Shown here piece by piece: positions 8,799-11,922 of a stretch of 11,922 bases of DNA. Origin of the DNA: Pseudomonadota bacterium (lineage in GTDB: Bacteria > Pseudomonadota > Gammaproteobacteria > Burkholderiales > Methylophilaceae); contig JAEWTK010000106.1 of the NCBI GenBank assembly GCA_023459535.1, positions 1 through 11,922 on the forward strand, written 5' to 3'. The translations under genes and the position numbers were made by a program. The notes under the pieces were generated by a model. The model was not told where the DNA came from. It ran no database searches and was given only the letters and a program-made list of their open reading frames with translations. The first letter of the stretch is position 1; every line of letters begins with the position of its first letter.

Positions 8799-8809
8799 GT
8801 CAAATTGAC
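8799..8809. promoter_or_regulatory. 11-bp palindrome before lpxC
   Basis: GTCAA-A-TTGAC is a perfect 5-1-5 inverted repeat just downstream of the possible -10 and ahead of the GAGG (8810-8813) of the lpxC ribosome-binding region. Its position would suit an operator or a small RNA hairpin, but the regulator, if any, is unknown. Confidence 0.35.
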
Positions 8810-8822
8810 GAGGTTGGAAGAC

Positions 8823-9752
8823 GTGGTAAAGCAACGTACATTAAAGAAAGCTATCAGCGCCACAGGTGTCGGGCTGCATACGGGCGACAAGGTTACCCTG
8901 ACCTTGAGTCCTGCCGCGCCTGATACCGGCATTGTTTTCCGGCGAACCGATCTGCCCGGAAATCCGGAAATCAAGGTCCGGCCTGACCTCGTCAACGACA
9001 CGCGCCTGTGCTCCGCACTGGAGGATAACGGCGCGCGTGTTGCTACTGTGGAACATCTGCTCTCGGCCCTTGCCGGCCTGGGTATCGACAACATCCTGAT
9101 CAGCATGGACGCGAGTGAAGTGCCGATCATGGATGGCAGTTCCGGTCCTTTCGTCTATCTGCTGCAATCGGCAGGCATCGTCGAACAGCCGGCTGCCAAG
9201 AAGTTCATCCGGATCAAGAAGAAGATCGAAGTGGTCGATGGCGACAAGTGGGTGCGTTTTGAGCCCTATTTCGGCTTCAAGATCGATTTCACCATCGATT
9301 TCAATCACCCGGTGTTCGAGCATAGCGGCAAGCGCGTGACCATCGATTTCGCTGATAACTCCTATATCCGCGAGATCAGCCGCGCCCGTACTTTCGGCTT
9401 CATGCATGAGGTCGAGTATCTGCGTTCCAACGGGCTGGCGCGTGGCGGCAGTCTGGATAACGCCATCGTGTTGGACGAATACCGCGTGCTTAACGGTGAC
9501 GGCTTGCGCTACGAGGACGAGTTCGCCAAGCACAAGGTGCTGGATGCCATCGGTGACCTCTATGTGCTCGGTCATCCGCTGATCGGTGCGTTCAGCGCCT
9601 ACAAGTCCGGCCATGCGCTCAATAACCAGTTGCTACGGACTTTGCTGGCCGATGCCGAGGCCTGGGAGTTCACGACCTTCGAAAATATCGAAGAAGCGCC
9701 GGGTGCCTTCCAGTTGCAGATTCCCGTGGCACCGGTGCTGCAATACGTATGA
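8823..9752 (+). CDS. lpxC: LpxC, UDP-3-O-acyl-N-acetylglucosamine deacetylase
   Basis: LpxC is the cytoplasmic zinc enzyme that commits UDP-3-O-acyl-GlcNAc to lipid A synthesis. It has 309 residues from GTG 8823. The open frame reaches back to a TTG at 8805, but GTG gives [19 protein letters not shown], which lines up with the known N-terminus of E. coli LpxC (MIKQRTLK), and it has GAGG/GGA purines just upstream. Zinc ligands are His78 in VEHLLSAL, and His237 and Asp241 in HKVLDAIGD. Glu77 and His264 (KSGHALNN) are the expected catalytic base and acid. Location directly after ftsZ is the classical end of proteobacterial dcw clusters. The 126-bp spacer before it contains the inverted repeats and possible promoter listed separately. 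Confidence 0.98.
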   Translation: MVKQRTLKKAISATGVGLHTGDKVTLTLSPAAPDTGIVFRRTDLPGNPEIKVRPDLVNDTRLCSALEDNGARVATVEHLLSALAGLGIDNILISMDASEVPIMDGSSGPFVYLLQSAGIVEQPAAKKFIRIKKKIEVVDGDKWVRFEPYFGFKIDFTIDFNHPVFEHSGKRVTIDFADNSYIREISRARTFGFMHEVEYLRSNGLARGGSLDNAIVLDEYRVLNGDGLRYEDEFAKHKVLDAIGDLYVLGHPLIGAFSAYKSGHALNNQLLRTLLADAEAWEFTTFENIEEAPGAFQLQIPVAPVLQYV

Positions 9753-9769
9753 TGAATTGAGCGCCTGCG

Positions 9770-9952
9770 ATGCTGGTCTTACGCTTGTTGCTGGCGCTCG
9801 CATTCATCGCCATTGTGGTTTCGCTGGGGATCTATTTCCTGTCAGGTGACAAGCGCTATCTGCGTTTTTCCTGGCAGGTCATCAAGTTCACAATCGTATT
9901 GCTGTTTGTTGCGGCCGTACTTTTCGCTGCGGGACGCATTATCCTTTTATAA
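9770..9952 (+). CDS. Small two-helix inner-membrane protein of unknown function
   Basis: The 60-residue protein is almost entirely hydrophobic. It has one membrane helix at about 4-24, a short polar loop with SGDKRYLRFSWQ (25-36), a second helix at about 37-56, and a C-terminus at GRIILL. The loop is basic, so by the positive-inside rule it should face the cytoplasm, with both ends periplasmic. I do not recognise a named family. I recall similar short proteins with a KRYLRF-like loop in other betaproteobacteria, which argues that it is real. The ATG at 9770 has no good Shine-Dalgarno but lies 17 bp after the lpxC stop, so it may be read by reinitiation. A link to lipid A or wall turnover can only be guessed from its neighbours. 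Confidence 0.7.
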   Translation: MLVLRLLLALAFIAIVVSLGIYFLSGDKRYLRFSWQVIKFTIVLLFVAAVLFAAGRIILL

Positions 9953-10003
9953 GCTGTAGGCTGCGGTGTATTCTTGCACTATCGGCACTCTCTCCGACTT
10001 TTG

Positions 10004-10013
10004 GTGTCGACAC
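10004..10013. other. 10-bp perfect palindrome upstream of slt
   Basis: GTGTCGACAC ends 9 bp before the slt ATG at 10022, in the 69-bp gap after the small membrane gene. A competing stem, CGAC (9995-9998) with GTCG (10006-10009), overlaps it. It could be an operator, a hairpin near the start, or chance. I see no convincing promoter in 9953-10021. Confidence 0.3.
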
Positions 10014-10021
10014 GGATGCAA

Positions 10022-11922
10022 ATGAGTAAATCAATCAAATTCTCCTGGATGTTGCTGGCGCTGTTCCTGCTGCTCGGCAGCAAGGCGCATGCACAGTCGG
10101 TCGGTAGTCTGCTGACTGCAGCACAGACTGCCTATAACAAGCAGGATCTGCCACGCTTGCAGGCCTATGCGCAACAGATGAAAGCGCAGGGCGACATACT
10201 GGCGCCCTATGCCGATTACTGGATCATGCTGCTGCAACTTTCCACGGCCAGTAATCAGGACGTGCAAAACTTTCTCCAGCGTTACGAGGAATTCCCCTTT
10301 GCCGACCGCGTACGCGGGGAGTGGCTGAAAAAACTGGGCAAGAACAAGGAATGGCAGACCTATTTTGCCGAGTTGCCCAACTTCAAGCGCGATGATGCCG
10401 CCGTCAGTTGTTACACCATGCAAGGGCAGGCCAATATGGGCTTTGGCATCGATGCGGATCGCCTGCGCAATTTCTGGCTGGTTTCAACTGACCTGCCGAG
10501 CAACTGCACCTTATTGTTCGACGAGATGTTCCAGTCCGGCAAACTGACCGAAGAGGATGCCTGGGGTCGTTTCCGGCTGGCGATGCAGGATGGCAAGATC
10601 AGTGTGGCCAAGGCCGTGAGTCGTTATATCAAGGCGATCGATGCCAACAACATCCGTTTGATAGACCGCGTCTACAAGAACCCGCAGCAGGTGCTGCAGA
10701 AACAATCCATTTCCTACAAATCGCGTTTCGGTCGTGCGCTGAATATCTACGCCATGGACCGCGTGGCACGTACACAGCCGCCGCTGGCGCTGGATGTCTG
10801 GCAGGCCAATCGTGCGAAATTCAATGCGGAAGAGCAGGCTTACATGTGGGGCCGTTTGGCATTGCATGCCGCGCGCAAGCATGACCCGCAAGCTGCAAAA
10901 TGGTGGCTGTTAGCTGAGGGCACCCAACTCGATAACGAGCAGATGACCTGGCGTGTGCGTACCGCATTGCGCGTGAAGAACTGGCGGGAAGTGCTGTACG
11001 GCATTGAGGCCATGCCGCCAGCCGAACAGCAAGTGGCGGCATGGCGCTACTGGAAGGCGCGCGCATTGAAAGAGATGAATCAGGTGCCGCAAGCCAATGC
11101 GCTCTTTGTGCCGCTATCACTCGAGCACAATTATTATGGGCTGCTCGCGACCGAAGAATTGGGCGATGTCATGGCGAGCCCGGGCATCGTCTACAAGGCC
11201 AGTAACGAAGAGCTGAAGCTGATGGAGAACCGGCCAGCCATTCAGCGCGCCTTGGCCCTGAATGAGCAGGGTTTCCGCTGGGAGGCCAGAGCCGAGTGGG
11301 CAGCGGCAACGCGTGATCTGGATGACAGGCAACTGATCGTCGCGGCAGAGGTGGCTTTCCGCAACGACTGGATCGATATCGCCATCAATACGTCTGAAAA
11401 GACCCGGTTGACGCATGATTTTGCCTTGCGCTATCCGACCCCGTATCGCGATATGATGCAAGCTTATGTGAAGGAGAACGCGCTGGACGAAGCCTGGGTC
11501 TATGGCCTGATCCGGCAGGAGAGCCGTTTTATCGGGGTTGCCAGATCCAGTGCCGGAGCATCGGGCCTGATGCAAGTGATGCCGGCCACCGCCAAATGGA
11601 TCGCCAAGCGTCTGGGCATGACGGGCTATAAGCCAGGCATGATCACGGAGCTGGATACCAACATGAAGTTCGGCACGCATTACATGCGCTACACGCTGGA
11701 TCGCATGGACGGGCAGGCGCTGATGGCGACCGCGGCTTATAATGCAGGACCAAGCCGGCCGAGGCGGTGGGCCGGACAGGAAGCGATGGAGGGTTCGATT
11801 TATGCGGATACCATCCCGTTCACTGAAACGCGGGATTACGTGAAAAAGGTCATGGCCAACGCTTATTATTATGCGCAGCAAATGGGTCATCGTAGCCTGC
11901 CGTTGACCCAGCGGCTGGGAAC
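10022..11922 (+). CDS. slt: Slt70-like soluble lytic murein transglycosylase (3' end outside window)
   Basis: This is a periplasmic lytic transglycosylase that cleaves the MurNAc-GlcNAc bond with formation of 1,6-anhydro-MurNAc, acting in wall turnover. The frame is open without a stop from ATG 10022 to the window end (633 residues). A signal peptide is clear: basic MSKSIK, hydrophobic WMLLALFLLLG, and likely cleavage after AHA (22-24). Residues of about 25-440 are a helical, Trp/Tyr/Ala-rich superhelix like the Slt70 U-domain. The GH23 catalytic domain has catalytic Glu500 in RQESRF, GASGLMQVMP (512-521) and AYNAGP (572-577). In-frame ATG 10016 is an alternative start, but 10022 has GGA (10014-10016) at 5 nt. 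The large minus-strand frame beneath it is a shadow. Probably only the C-terminal end is missing. Confidence 0.95.
   Translation, partial: MSKSIKFSWMLLALFLLLGSKAHAQSVGSLLTAAQTAYNKQDLPRLQAYAQQMKAQGDILAPYADYWIMLLQLSTASNQDVQNFLQRYEEFPFADRVRGEWLKKLGKNKEWQTYFAELPNFKRDDAAVSCYTMQGQANMGFGIDADRLRNFWLVSTDLPSNCTLLFDEMFQSGKLTEEDAWGRFRLAMQDGKISVAKAVSRYIKAIDANNIRLIDRVYKNPQQVLQKQSISYKSRFGRALNIYAMDRVARTQPPLALDVWQANRAKFNAEEQAYMWGRLALHAARKHDPQAAKWWLLAEGTQLDNEQMTWRVRTALRVKNWREVLYGIEAMPPAEQQVAAWRYWKARALKEMNQVPQANALFVPLSLEHNYYGLLATEELGDVMASPGIVYKASNEELKLMENRPAIQRALALNEQGFRWEARAEWAAATRDLDDRQLIVAAEVAFRNDWIDIAINTSEKTRLTHDFALRYPTPYRDMMQAYVKENALDEAWVYGLIRQESRFIGVARSSAGASGLMQVMPATAKWIAKRLGMTGYKPGMITELDTNMKFGTHYMRYTLDRMDGQALMATAAYNAGPSRPRRWAGQEAMEGSIYADTIPFTETRDYVKKVMANAYYYAQQMGHRSLPLTQRLG

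Noticed and set aside
8805..8822. TTG at 8805 as the lpxC start
   Set aside because: It would add six residues not found in LpxC proteins, lacks a ribosome-binding site and lies inside the palindrome; GTG 8823 fits the family N-terminus.
11117..11890. 257-residue minus-strand open frame near the window end
   Set aside because: The + strand here encodes the Slt catalytic domain with all its motifs. The minus frame has no family signature.

Overview
The window is the 3' part of a bacterial dcw (division and cell wall) cluster followed by an envelope-biogenesis tail. All genes are on the + strand, in the order ftsW (5' end cut off) - murG - murC - murB - ddl - ftsQ - ftsA - ftsZ - lpxC - small two-helix membrane protein - slt-type lytic transglycosylase (3' end cut off). 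The protein sequences are those of a Gram-negative proteobacterium: LpxC implies lipid A, and the FtsZ, FtsA and LpxC sequences look betaproteobacterial. I would guess Nitrosomonadales/Gallionellaceae-like, at low certainty. The DNA is moderately GC-rich, and most minus-strand ORFs are antisense shadows of the real genes.

Layout. Positions 1-4460 hold ftsW, murG, murC and murB in a chain of 4-bp start/stop overlaps (ATGA, ATGA, GTGA). Positions 4461-4533 hold the only non-overlapping junction in the front half: a short CTCTGTG/CACAGAG repeat element placed between murB and ddl. Positions 4534-6157 hold ddl and ftsQ, which overlap by 11 bp. From 6158 on the genes separate: ftsA (6195-7433), ftsZ (7512-8696) and lpxC (8823-9752) are preceded by spacers of about 37, 78 and 126 bp, and each junction contains a GC-rich inverted repeat. 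A 60-residue membrane protein (9770-9952) and a secreted Slt70-like transglycosylase (10022 to the window end) follow. There is no stretch above 300 bp without a gene.

How the genes work together. MurC, MurB and Ddl act in the cytoplasmic route to UDP-MurNAc-pentapeptide. MurG makes lipid II, FtsW polymerises it at the septum, and FtsQ, FtsA and FtsZ build and anchor the divisome. LpxC commits precursor to lipid A, and Slt trims peptidoglycan in the periplasm. The order therefore couples wall synthesis, division, outer-membrane synthesis and wall turnover.

I found no exotic new system. The most unusual item is the murB-ddl junction. There the repeat element is itself an open 26-codon reading frame that starts in an ATGA overlap with the murB stop, behind a strong ribosome-binding site, and ends in an ATGA overlap with the ddl start. 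Translational coupling thus looks preserved across an apparent insertion. Secondary points are a MurG lacking the usual HEQN box, paired alternative hairpins plus a small palindrome in the lpxC leader, and the uncharacterised two-helix protein between lpxC and slt.
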